From NCBI GenBank assembly GCA_009746045.1, contig RPFO01000468.1, positions 62,001 through 126,000 of the forward strand: a stretch of 64,000 nt of DNA. The letters run 5' to 3'. The first letter of the stretch is position 1. Each line of letters starts with the position of its first letter. Both the position numbers and the translations under genes were made by a program. This DNA is from Mesostigma viride (Eukaryota > Streptophyta > Mesostigmatophyceae > Mesostigmatales > Mesostigmataceae). This document shows, one piece after another, positions 9,133 to 20,692 of this stretch. The notes under the pieces were generated by a model. It ran no database searches, had not been told where the DNA came from, and was given only the letters and a program-made list of their open reading frames with translations.

Positions 9133-9989
9133 ATCCACTCTCTCTCCCGTCTTTGGACTGCCATGCAGTACAAGACGCGGTGGAAGAAGATTGTCAAGGC
9201 GCACACGCCAGCCCCTGTGGGCAAGCCGCCTCCCTCCAAAAGGAGGAGCCGTTTTGATGAGTAGCGTAGATAGGCTTTTCTAGACTAGATATAGCTTAGA
9301 GTTAGGTTAGTTCGATTATGCGGCTTCCTCCACCACCCGGCATCCAACCTGGAATATGTGCTACATGATCTCCCAACGGAGACATGTTATAATTTAATTA
9401 ATTTAATTTAATTTTAATAGTCAGCAAAAATGGTGCGAGAGGTCCCCAGTTCGATTCCGGTCGGATTCATTTGCAGATCACGTTTTTCCGCGTTTTCCGC
9501 GGCCCGGCACTGAACGCAAATGGTTTTCACCTTTGCGGAGTGCCTGATCAGAATATACGCTTGGCTGATTTCGATAGTACCGGCTACGCCCCCTTCTACT
9601 AAAAAGAAGGTTTCAGCCGTGTTCAGCCCGTCTCACGTTGCGAGACTGAACAAGTCTCGCGTGCAGACACGTGTGTAGTACTCCTACACACAGATCTCGA
9701 GTGATTTATCTAGTACCAAATCCGAAAGGCTTGCATCACTCCCCGGACAGGAGAACTTTTGCGGATGACTGTAGGTGTAAGTTGGCGATGCCATGGTAAC
9801 CGGAGACCTATAGTCAGCAAAAATGGTGCGAGAGGTCCCCAGTTCGATTCCGGTCGGATTCATTTGCAGATCGCGTTTTTCCGCGTTTTCCGCGGCCCGG
9901 CACTGAACGCAAATGGTTTTCACCTTTGCGGAGTGCCTGATCAGGATTTACGGCGTAACTACTACAGATTGTTACGTGCCGTAACACGT

Positions 9990-10781
9990 GCACCCACTTT
10001 ACACGGTACGGCTGGTACCGCTAATTTTTTCGCGCGGAAAATATTCGCCGCGCCACATCCCCTTTTTTTTTGTTGTTGGTTAATGCACGCATTTGTGTGC
10101 TTGAGCACACCTGCATACGTGTGATCGGACCCTCGCAATGCAGCTTGGGGCATGCTGCATGCACCTGCCATGCGATAATATGGATGGTGCCATGGGACAG
10201 ATCTGGTGAGGTAGTTAAGTGTGCTAGAAAGCGTATTGCGCTTGTCAACGGTTATACACGTGTCATGAATGTTTTAGTCAACAAATAGGGATTAACTAAA
10301 TGCTGCTGGCTGGCCGGTGCGAAAACGTTTACTACACACATACAAGGACATCTGGCAGATATGCTGCGCTGGTTGTCTGTTTGATATATAGGAGCTGCAA
10401 TCAGTCTACGAGATAGCTTGCATTATATCTCATCTTGCATGAAAAAGTTAATGCTACAGGAAGTACTCCACAAGATGCATTAAAGCATGTGCTCACTCAT
10501 TGCTACTTACTACGGTGTGTATTCTCCAACAAGGGCCCCGTTCAACAGGCCTTTATCGTTGCGACTACTACTAGGGGTCTCACACCGTGTAGAAATCCCT
10601 TAAGAGTAGTGAATGTAACTGTCGCGGAGATGGGCAAGAAATAGCATTTATACAAGGCACCGGCCAGCCAGCCAGGGATGGCATTGGCCGAAATAAATAT
10701 AAGGGTAACCTCTCTAGTTGTCTCGTTGATAGGGGAAACCAAGACAGTGAGGGCAGCAGGTAATCACTCCTGCGCAATCTT
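9990..10781. other. Unassigned region downstream of carA
   Basis: No conserved coding sequence, RNA gene or mobile-element end was recognised. It should hold the 3' UTR and polyadenylation site of the minus-strand carA-like gene, whose stop is at 10782. Confidence 0.4.
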
Positions 10782-13700
10782 TCACTTCTTCTTAGCAGCC
10801 TTCTCCGCACGTACCATCTTCACAAAGTCATCAAAAGCTGCTCCCAGGGCCACAAAAATACAACCCAATGCACGGCAGTGGACACCAGACCGCAACAGGA
10901 CGTCAGCTTGCTGCCAATAATCCAACGCTAAACTGCCTAAAAGAGAGCTACATCAACAAGCAAGAACCGGTTGCTGATATTGATGTCATGAACCCATCCA
11001 ACAAGACAAACACAATCTGTCAACATTGAGGAACAGGATGCCCAGGCTTTCAAAGCGTGCTTCTTCTGTGCATAACCCAAGTGAGAGAATCCACTTGTAG
11101 GTGCGCTGCTCCATGGACAACTACAGAACGTAGAGTTGACTTGCCACAAGCCCGAAAGAAATGTGCGCAATTCCATTCCTGCCATACACTTGCAGTGAGG
11201 AGCACGCAACAGACCTACAGCGCACAAATCTAACACAAAACCCCAGCGCACAAATTTAGGAAGCAAGCAGCAAGTTTAGTTCCCAAGTGCAAGCATTATA
11301 CCCTGCAGGCCTATCCTTGCATGGCATTTTTTAATTATGTGGCTCTCAAGCTTTGCCTTCACCACATCGACGCTAGGCTACGTACCCGGATCCGAGTCAT
11401 GGGGCCCTGGCGATGCCTCTGGGTGGTACTGGATGCTCATCGCCTTCTTCTCCGGCCACACCATGCCGGCGCACGTGCCGTCGTTCAGGTTGACGTGCGA
11501 CACGATCACGCCAGGTGGCAGCGTCGCGGGGTCCACTGCGAAGTTGTGGTTCTGCAAAACACACGACACATGCGCAGGGCACAGCAAAACAACAAAAACG
11601 TCAAGTTCCCGCAATACAACCCCGCCCCAGTACGCACCTTTGGGTGCAAGCATCAACCACACATTGATAACACCACCAGTGCCAGCCTGAAATACATGGT
11701 ATATAGAGCATTCATTATCCGGATTTGGAAGTGACTGGCAGCGCACCCCCGTGTGCTCCGTTCGCTGCGCACTCTGCAATTGCAACCCGATATGTTTTTT
11801 GTCCCCCCCCCCTTTTTACTTGTATATTGCGCGCTTCTCTGCCTGCGTTGCGATTCCCCCTACCCCCTCTGGAGAGCGCGCGCTCACCTGCGCACTGATC
11901 TCGATGCGCCCCGTCGGCCCGCGGATCGGGTGGTTTCCCCCATGATGCCCGAACTTGAGCTTGAACGTCTTGCCGCCAAACGCCTGGCCCAGCATCTGGT
12001 GGCCCATGCAGATGCCAAACACGGGCACACTGCCCAGCAGGCTCTTCACGTTGGCCACGCACGCGGGGGCGGCGGAAGGGTCGCCAGGCCCGTTGCTGAA
12101 CATGATGCCGTCTGGGTTAAGCTTCTTGATCTCCTGCCAGAGGTAGATACCGTTGTCATCATCGCGGTGGTTGTGGTTGTGGTTGTGGCAGCGGTGGTTG
12201 TGGTTGTGGTAGCGGTGGTTGTGGTTGTGGCGGCGGTAGTTGTGGCAGCGGTGGTTGTGGTTGTGGTGGCGGCAGCGGTGCTTGTGGTTGTGTGTGTCGG
12301 GGGGCACGGCGGGGGAAGTTGGTGTGGGTACATGGGTGGATGGGTGCATGGACGTGTATGGGGGGGGGGGAAATAGACATCAAGGACGTAATGTCAGAGT
12401 TGCCAGTACATTGTCAGCACAGGCGTCATGCTAGAGATGAGGACACACAGGCCAGGTTTGACCAACAAAGCAGCTACGAATACTTTGTCATGGTTACCAG
12501 CAAGAACCTGATGATCACGCTCCCTCCTCTACGCGATGGCTCACCTCGGCGGACGTGGTACATGGCACCACGGTGAGGTCACAGCCGAGGGAGGCCAGCC
12601 GGCGCAGGATGTTGTGCTTGACGCCAAAGTCCACGACCACGATCTGGTGGCGGGTGTGCGCGCGGGTGGGGGGCCAGTGGGTAGGCAGGTGGGCGGTCCG
12701 TTGGTGGGTGGATGTGCATCCGAGCAATGTCCGGGAGAGGGGTGCGCAGGAAAGGGTTGCCTGCGAGAGTGATGCGCACACGCGCAAGGACTGCGCATGT
12801 CTGACCCATGGCATCAGCGCCTACATCGAACATGCTTGAATATTGCAAGGTAATCGTTCAGGTCACTATGCTGCTTGGTTACACATATCCCAATGGAGAG
12901 TTTTACGAGTAATCGACAGGGCGTGAATATAATGAAGGCGATCGCATTCACACGTTTAGGTCCTCCAGCTAGGCATCGTCCACATCCAAATAGAGAGAAC
13001 ATGACATGAAGCAAAAACGGCAGCTCTGCTGGTTATTTGCTATTAATAAACAAGTCCAAGTCCAACACGCACGTTCAGGTCCTTCTCCGGCTTGGCCCCC
13101 TTGTTGAACTCCCACTCCTTCTCGGTCGGGTCCACCCACTTGTAGATCTTGGGCGACGACACCTCGCTGATAAGGTCCTTGCCTGCGGCCCCACAGGCAC
13201 GGCGCGGTATACAAGCAGACGCAAGGCCAGCATGCCCAAGAAGCACATACAGCAAGGCATGGGCGACAGCAACTGTGAGTAAGCTTTTTACCTCTCCCAC
13301 CTGCCACGGTTGGAGGCACACTCAACACGCACCTGGCGCCAACCGATGCTACCGCCAACCAACAATGCGGCCCATCAATGCAACACCCCTAGAGCAATGT
13401 TAAGTGTCATCCCCATGACGATTCACCCACACTGATCCACGCTTTGGCGTTGCATTTACCTGCCACAAAATCAACCATCATCCCGGCGGACACTCACCCA
13501 CGATGCTCCAGCTCTTGGACTTGGCCACCAGCTCGTCGTACGAAAGGGACATGTCGGTGCTGATCACGCCTGAGCGGTGGCAGCATAAGGTGGTGGTGGG
13601 GGGGGCAAGGGAGACGCCACACACGGAGCGCCAGCATAAGGGGGGGGCACACAAGAAGCACGAACGTTGGCAAAAAGGAAGCGCAACCGGGAGCATGGCA

Positions 13701-16700
13701 GACGCATAATCCTAAATGGGACAGCAAACTTGATATTCGAACGGACAATGAGCCGGGCATGCACGCACAAGGTGACATGCGCCAGCCACCGTGTGCGGCA
13801 TGTGGCACAACAAGCGGGATCCGCTCTGGAGTGTGGTGGCGTCGCATGGATACGGCACTTGATTTGGCTGCACTGCGCCGCAGAATGTACCCACGCAGAA
13901 CATACCCACGAGCACGGCGGCAGTATCACATACCCACATCATCTGCTCATATGTACCCAACGTGACATACACGGGTATAGTGACATCATGTAGCCATGCC
14001 ACTGTCACGTACCCATGAGTGCGCCGGTCTCCCTCAGCACGCGCGTAAGACGCCGCGTGTCCACCTCGGCTGCGCGCTCACGGAAGCACAACGTGAAGCA
14101 AAGGTGGAACAAACCAGGTTTGATTCAGAAGTAAGCGCTCCAGGCCAACGGATACATTTGATAGTCATATTATTGTTGATGTTGTTATTCTGTTATAAGT
14201 ACTAGTACTAGTGGTGGTGGTGGTGGTGGCGGCGGCGGCGGTGTCATCGACAGAACTCGCCAAAACCACTAAGGTTCCATCCTGCAGTAAGTGGGAAGCG
14301 GGAAACCAGAGGGTCAGCCGTTGCCCAAAACAGAAGCTCCCGCCACGATATGCGCCCTGGTCTTCGCTTGTGTCCAGCACCCTGCTGTGCCGCCCGCCGC
14401 ATCCAGATGCCAATGGAGATAGCCTGCGCATGACTACCGGTCATCGGTGGCCATCAAAACACCGATACCGCAACATAATCAACCTAAAAACAGGGAACTA
14501 GCCACAGGGAGCCTGCTGGCCACTGATGCCCATCACTTTCTCCAACACTCGTGCTTATCGGTGCCCATCAATCTACTGTGCCGCCCAGAGCCACATATGA
14601 ATGCAACCCACGCATGGCTGCCACCCACCGATGCCCATCACATTCTTCTCCGTCAGGAACTGGGACAGCGTCTTCTCCGAGCGGTAGTTGGAAACGCTGG
14701 CGCCGGGCCCAGCACATGGCAACACAAGAGCGGAGCAGGGGGGACACAATGAGCAATGGGAGTCAGAAAGGATTGGAACAGTGAGATCAAGTACAATGCA
14801 GCGTGAAGGGCTTCGGTGTGTGCGGCCCGTGTCACCGCCAGCAGCAACTGGAGCTAACAAGGTTTCCTAGTGGATACCGCAGCCAACCACCAAATGCCCA
14901 CAAGCGCTCAAAAGAACCGAAAATGCGATAGAATTGAATCTGGGTGACAGGCACTCACATCGGGCTCAGCCGGCGGATGATGAGGCCACCCATGTAGACC
15001 TTGTCTGCCTCCATGTCCACTGGTGCCCGTCACGCCACCACAAGCGATCAAAGCCCCGTCACGAGCCACGAGTGCACCGGCAGCAGGCGCAGGCGCCCCA
15101 AGTGTGTCAAGGCACGCAATGGTTCCAAACACACAAAACACAGGAAGATCGTGGTAATTGTGGGGTAGGGAAGGGTGGGTGGGTGGGTGGGTGGGTGGGT
15201 GGTGGGTGGGTGGTCGCAGGTTCGAAAATATGCAGGTTGTGCAGATACATTAATGCTTGATACATGCTCACATCGAGTGCAGCACACACCCGGTCGCTGT
15301 GCACGGTACCCGCCGCCACATAGAGGGTCAGGACATTGGGCAGTAAGGACAAAGAGTCAGGACACTGGGCAGGTGCCAGCGGTCATGGGCAGTGCAACGC
15401 ACCATCCTTTACCACGGGACATGACCAGCAGGACTGAGACTACGGTACGACTAGGATTTGCAGTGCACAGGAAAAACAAAACTTGCACGCTACGTGTATA
15501 GGTTGGGGGATGGAGACTACCCCACAGGAAGCCAAGCCGCGCCCAGAACTTTGGTAATGGCCAGGCCACCTCTCTACATGCTCGTCACCCCACCTTTCCC
15601 CAGAGTCTGTCAAAACAGAGAGAGGATTGACGGTCCCCGCCAACCAGTCCTAGTCAACATGGCGCACTCGCTCAATTGCAAAAGCAAAGCAAGGCTCCCC
15701 ACACACTTTTTCGTAGCTTCACGCTCTCAACCACATAGGGTGAAGCATCCATACATTCATTGGCCCGCATTCGTTGGGAGAGTCACATGTGGAGAAGCAT
15801 GGCGCACGTCTCTCCACAACGCATCGGCAAGGCAGGCCAGCGTGGGACAGCGGCCACTAGACCTACCCAGGCGACCTCCCCCCACAACCCTGAACCCTAT
15901 CCTACGAAATCGTCTAAATGCCCACTCCACCCCCAACCCCAATCTGCCCCCCCAAAGACCTCCTGTGCGGCGTCCACCCCCACCTGCCCCCCACAACATA
16001 ATTGCAAGCCAACCCCCCGTCCACTCCCGCACCACGTGCTGTTTGGGCGACGTACGTGAGTTTGTGCCCGTGTTGCCGATGTGGGGGTTAGTCATTGTGA
16101 CAAACTGGCCCGCGTAGCTGGGGTCGGTCAGGATCTCTTGGTACCTGGCGCACGCCACGGCCCGGCCAGGGAGGGGGCGACAGCGAGAGGGACAGGCATG
16201 AGCGGAGCAAGGGGATGAGACGTCAAGCAATGATATAGACGCAAGCAGCAGTACCCAGAGGGGACAGCGACAACTGCAGCACTAAGGAAAACGTTCACAA
16301 GAAGGGAAATGCTCATATTCAACCACGCAGGACAAACCTGGTCATACACCGCGCAGCACAAGGCCATGCCCCACATGTGGCCGACGCAAGCAGCACGATG
16401 GGAAGAAAGGAGGGCGTATGTGGCAAATAGGGCTTGCTACTTTGGGAGATGGCCAAGGAAACGCACAGAGCAGCCAGCGGCCGCGGCGGGTAGTTCCGCG
16501 GGTCCAAATAGGGTCGGACAGGGGCAATAATCACACAAAAAAAATTGACGGCCAGTACGATTAGAAAAAGGCAATTACGTTGTCTGCATTCTCTTTAGAA
16601 TTGCTACTCATAGCCTGGCAAGCCGGCAAAATCGGCACCTACCCTGCCAACAAGCCAACAGAAACATGACAAACAGAGTCGATGTATGACACATGTCCAC

Positions 16701-18004
16701 CCGGTGCATGAGACCTCCGAGTACACATACCCTGTCAAGGAGGTGTTGAAGACCACCTCAGCAACACGCGTGCCCTTGACGCCGAAAGACACACCGGGGA
16801 ACACCGAGCCGTCCTCCAGGACCAGCCGCGCGTCATGCTCCACCCAGGGGCGCGCAGCTGGCGGCAAATGGGAACGCGGCAGGCAACCGCATTAGGAACG
16901 CGTGAGGTGGCGCAGGCATGACGGAAACAATAAGAGGGGGTGCAGCCATGGCAGAAACAAAAAGAGGAGGTGCCGCAATGACAATAACAATTCGAGGGGG
17001 TGCAGCCATGATACAAGCGTGTGAAGTGGCGCAGTGTGAGGTCGTGCCATCACGGGAGGTGGCGCACTCGTGAGCGCACCAACGGGTGGGGGCACCGATG
17101 GGGTAGGGACATGGCGCACTCATGATGGTAACGAGGGAGGGGGTGTGACCACAACAAGAGCATGTCACGATAGCAGCACATGAGATGGTGACGTTGAGAC
17201 CAACTGGAGAAGACACCCGGGCATGGGGCGCGAAGAGCATCAGGGCATGGGTCCATGGGTCAATGCGGGCAGGGGTAAGGAGCCAGGGTGGCGTGGGCGC
17301 GTGGGGGGGCATGGGGGCATGCCTAGTGGGGGCATGGGAGGGAGGGAAGATACAAGCTGATAGACATGAGGGGATATGAGCTACAAGCAAGGCCGTTGCG
17401 TACATGCATTTATGCACAAGGGGTTATAATGATGCTGTTCTACCGCTTCACAGAGCTATCCCAATGTACTGGTTGGATTCCGAATTTCTAAGCATCGTTA
17501 ATTTATTTTCGTAGTCGAAACAAAATTTTATCCCCAACGCAGTAATGCGGTTGCAACCAGCCTTGTACTGTGCACTTCATTTCGGCTGCTCCCAGCCCTG
17601 AGTTCACCGGACACAAACAACCACTGACCGGACAAACGATTCTATAGACCAGAGCGCCAGAAATTCATTTGACTGTAGCGCGACGGTGAAACGTCGTTAC
17701 GCTTTACCACGGAAGCGTGCCCGCTGGGCACGGTAAGGCACCCGGATCTGTACGTCTAATGCGTCCTATGGAGTGCATGCAGCAAAGAATGCTCTAAAAC
17801 CGCGAAGGAATAACGAGAATGCAGCCGCGCAGGGGACCAGAAGTTGGCCCACATACCAGAGCATGACGTCACAATCCTCTGGCGACATGTAGCGGGAGCG
17901 GACAGCTTCACTTGCAAATCTTTGCCTCGTAGAAAGTTGGAAGAGCTGGAGGCTTTCAAAACTGCTCTCACTGGGCAGGGAGCAGCCCTCAGAGTCTGCA
18001 GCAT
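10782..18004 (-). CDS. carA: Carbamoyl-phosphate synthase small chain (glutaminase), 12 exons, complete
   Basis: Exons (minus): 17857-18004, 16731-16857, 16056-16144, 14959-15019, 14629-14696, 14013-14069, 13498-13569, 13073-13182, 12545-12643, 11888-12133, 11386-11551, 10782-10837. All introns are GT-AG and all phases agree; the total is 1,299 nt, 432 residues. Exon 1 gives a Ser/Ala/Arg-rich leader of about 50 residues, consistent with a chloroplast transit peptide. The N-terminal CarA domain has [32 protein letters not shown] and NPHIGNTG. The class I glutamine amidotransferase domain has SNGPGDPS, the nucleophile Cys319 in FGICMGHQ, and His402/Glu404 in [11 protein letters not shown]. The protein releases ammonia from glutamine for the large chain, which makes carbamoyl phosphate for arginine and pyrimidines. 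The start is set by ATG 18004 and phase agreement at the first intron. Confidence 0.93.
12150..12330. repeat. (GTTGTGGTGG)-like repeat in carA intron 9
   Basis: GGTTGTGGTTGTGG alternates with CAGCGG/TAGCGG units for about 150 bp, ending 17 bp from the acceptor of the exon at 11888-12133. In the transcript it is (CCACAACCA)n, a C-rich run upstream of the splice acceptor. Confidence 0.85.
14204..14243. repeat. (AGTACT)/(GGT)/(GGC) simple repeats in a carA intron
   Basis: AGTACTAGTACTAGT is followed by seven GGT-type and several GGC-type triplets, inside the intron between the exons at 14013-14069 and 14629-14696. Confidence 0.85.
15174..15214. repeat. (GGGT)n in a carA intron
   Basis: About ten GGGT/GGT units on the plus strand give a quadruplex-forming motif in the intron between exons 16056-16144 and 14959-15019. 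The transcript strand is (ACCC)n. Confidence 0.85.
16907..17010. repeat. Three imperfect 33-bp repeats in carA intron 1
   Basis: Units of the form GGAAACAATAAGAGGGGGTG then CAGCCATG recur three times. They produce a repetitive minus-strand open frame that is not coding. Confidence 0.75.
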
Positions 18005-19063
18005 TGAAAATTATAATCCACCACCGCGCATCAGTCTTGGGCGACAAAATTAGAAGGCAGCACCATGTAGGAATCTTCTGAGAGAAAAGCGACATTCCAA
18101 TACTGCCCCTCCGAAGCCTCCATAAACTAACCAACACGGCACAATGCCGTCACAAACCACAGCCTTCTGCCGAGACGGCGACGCGGAACTCATACCTGTT
18201 GAGTGCGAGCAGCATGCGAATTTCCTGCATGCGCGTCTGCCCTCGCAGGCGCGGAGGCCAAAACCACAGCCGTCGCCGCCATCGTAACTTAACCGACCTA
18301 CTAAGTGCACTGGTTACACTCTCCTAAGGAGATGCCACGCTCGATAATGGCGCCTTTGCGTGTAATTACAACCGCGCAACTGTCCCCTGCCGACTCTGAA
18401 GAGGCGACAGCACACCACTGCACGGTCTGCACCAGCGTCAGTGCGTCACCAAGGCACGCAAGAGTTGGGGCATGCAAAAAGGCGAAATTTGCCCGGCAAG
18501 CGTGCCAAGAGCCAGACAGGAGTGCCCCCAGCCCCAGCACCCCAATGTTTCGTTAACTTCACAAACGGCCACCGTTAACCTTCTTAACGCATGCAGTGCG
18601 CGCCGCATTGATGGTTGCGCTACGGGGAGCCGGGGACGTGGCGCCGCGCTGTGCCGAAAGCTAGTGTTGACTGTTGAGTTGAGTTACAGCACAGAGAATC
18701 TCAGTTCTCACTTCTGGCTTCTCACAACGGCAAGGGTTGGCCGAACTCAGTATAAGTTTTTTTTTTTGAGTGTATACGAAGGCGAAATGCATAAAGTTAA
18801 AACGTTAGCCTAGCTCCGACAATCTGGAGCGTCCGATGATGGATCCAACGGCCGTGATAAACCCGCTAAGCTATAGGCTCGTGTCGTCCGTCCAAATACT
18901 ACACATAAACAACCAATACAAAACAAGCAAACTACGGAAAACAAACGGCCTTCGGCCGCAACGGTCACAAATCCAACGGAAACGACCCGAAATCGACTGA
19001 TAACACCACCTACGGACTGACGGAAACTGAACGACGCAACCGCAGGCCACGCCGATAGCCACC
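18005..19063. other. Region between carA start and the HUH element: no gene recognised
   Basis: The carA promoter and 5' UTR should lie at its left end (minus strand). Open frames of 60-110 codons resemble nothing known. The left end of the HUH transposon relic should lie somewhere before 19,064 but has no visible landmark. Confidence 0.4.
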
Positions 19064-19509
19064 ATGTCTGACGACGAGGAAACCCCCCAATACCTCACGC
19101 CCACCAAGGCCACGCAGGTGGACTTTGGAGGGCAAACGCCTCAGCACGCCACAAGATGAAATTGACAGTCTGGTAGACGTCGGGAGGTGCGCAAAGAGCG
19201 CACTAGAATCAATAACAAAGAAAAGGCAGAGGGACGATGACGGCATTCTGGTTGAGATTGCCCTGGCAAAGAAGAAGATGGAGGAAACAAAGACCCAAAT
19301 TCAAGTGATCGCGACCGAGGTTCACAACCTCCAGATGAGGCGTAACTGGCCGGTTCAATATACAAAAGCGATATAAGGCAGAGCAGGAGGAGGTTGAGCG
19401 CCTGGAAGCAGAACACAAAAACAAGCGCCTGGCGGCGGCCGACAAGCTCTACCAAGTGCTTCCCCTGCTTATAGATGCAGTCGAGGGAATAACCTACCTT
19501 CAGCAATGA
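19064..19509 (+). pseudogene. Small coiled-coil ORF upstream of the HUH Rep-like ORF, frameshifted
   Basis: From ATG 19064 (context ACCATGTC) the frame must shift near 19,128 and again near 19,355 to stay open to the TGA at 19507-19509. The protein is charged and helical, with LVEIALAKKKMEETKTQIQV and later YKAEQEEVERLEAEHKNKRL, a likely coiled coil. Its stop overlaps the next start as ATGA (19506-19509), so the two ORFs were probably expressed together. No known family is recognised. Confidence 0.5.
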
Positions 19510-20692
19510 GCATATTCATCGATGATCAAGCGGAGCATTCCAGTGAAAGCGACGACGACGAACAAGAAGAACAAACACGAAGCGACCAGGACTTTATTGA
19601 CGACGCAAGTGTCAGCCAGGGCTCGCCGCCGCCGAGGGAGCAGACGCCACCTCCCGGCACAAGTACTATAGTCATGCAGCTCCCGACACAAGTGCTAGTC
19701 ATGCAGCGGCACCTCCACCATTCACAGCAGGGTGTCAGTACTGCAAGAAGACTTTCTCCACCATGCGAGGCCTTAAAAAACACACGACTCAGCAGCACAC
19801 GAACAGAATCCTTGAAGAAAACATGCGAAACCTGTCCCTTGCACTCGTCCCGATTCCTGCTCCCGACGCTCCACCTCCAGTGCCTCCAGCCGACGCTCCA
19901 GCGCAAAACCCTCCAGCAGCCGCTGCACGTCGCCCGCGTCGTCGTCGCAACGCCGACAATGACGATGAAGAACCAGCAGCGCCGTGCCCGGAATTCGTCG
20001 ACGGTAAAAAAACAATCCCACCCCGCAAGGTCACTGCGAATCATGTTTTTCTGTGGCGCGACTTCAGCATTACTGTAAACCCGCCTGGCAACAGCGACGT
20101 CACGGATGAACAAGCGCAGGTGGTGCACGACTGGCTTGATACACACGCCAGCCGGTGCTTCGCTGTGTGCGGGCGGGGTGCTGCTGCTGGAAAACTGCAC
20201 GTCCAAGCTGTCGCCACCATCTTCACGTCCGGATCCCTACCTGTCGCTAAATCGCTGAAGGAGGCCCTGGGGTGGATTCCCCACGTGCCACCCCGTAGTG
20301 CTCAAGGTGATGGTTTCAGAGCTGGCAGAAAAGGACATGCACACGTACCTGGGCATGCTCGGGTATTGCAACAAAGACGCGCACAAACCGGCCGCTGACT
20401 TTCGCGTCATCATCGACGTAGGCAACACACCTGCCATGATGGAGGACGGACGCATTATTTTCATGAAGTACCACGCAACGTCAAAGGGCAAGGTCGCCCT
20501 GTCGCCATCCAACATTTTGCAGAAGATGCATGGTGGCGTACATGAATGCGAACCGGATGTGGGAGGACATTGAGCCCGATGAATTGCTCCTCCACATGCA
20601 CCGCAGCGGCCATTACGTTGTACACGACAGCTGGGTGGCACCAAAAAATGGAATTCAGGGCATGGTGATGAGCAGGGTAACAGCAGCATTAA

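Larger units (their letters stand above)
6697..9416 (+). mobile_element. LINE family B 3' fragment with degraded ORF2 C-terminus
   Basis: The fragment is flanked by a 12-bp duplication, ATAGTCAGCAAA (6685-6696 and 9417-9428). It encodes the C-terminus of a non-LTR ORF2 protein from about 6716 (LESLYHGMPRISDEIRQRR, then FVGHLARTSQVD). It continues to 7041 and, after the nested insertion, from 9144 to a stop at 9262-9264 (ends SRFDE). The 3' UTR ends in an AATTTAATTT-type tail at 9392-9416. It is 5'-truncated, as usual for target-primed reverse transcription, and preceded by a short ATCCTGAATGTCGG-type repetition (6696-6750). Confidence 0.85.
6681..9945. mobile_element. tRNA-like short element with two direct repeats, split by a LINE
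   Basis: Two almost identical units of about 135 bp lie at 9417-9551 (its first bases also at 6685-6696) and 9808-9944, separated by about 256 bp. Each begins CTATAGTCAGCAAAAATGG and holds GAGAGGTCCCCAGTTCGATTCCGG cut here as GGTCCCC then AGTTCGATTCC, a match to the tRNA T-arm/polymerase III B box. No matching acceptor stem is present, so this is not a tRNA gene. The 10-bp flanking duplication fits a dimeric tRNA-derived SINE; a miniature LTR element is the alternative. Confidence 0.6.
6327..9986 (-). mobile_element. Second copy of the gypsy LTR, split by nested insertions
   Basis: Positions 6327-6680 match the LTR at 5493-5840 from its 3' end (shared CCATGACCCAAGCTAATATG and TAAAGTACGC.GCGCGGCGC). 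The match resumes at 9956-9986 (TAACTACTACAGATTGTTACG, ending CGTAACA), where the LTR starts. The 10-bp sequence ATTTACGGCG occurs on both sides of the interruption, at 6671-6680 and 9946-9955. This is a target-site duplication of the inserted material (6681-9945). No matching 5-bp duplication was found around the LTR itself. Confidence 0.7.

Noticed and set aside
9840-9872. Functional tRNA gene
   Set aside because: Only a T-arm/B-box-like segment is present; no matching acceptor stem or anticodon arm, and the unit is duplicated as part of a mobile element.
16833-17417. 194-codon ORF as the carA N-terminus
   Set aside because: It is in a different frame from the conserved exon and consists of intron repeats; the exon at 17857-18004 joins in phase and has transit-peptide character.
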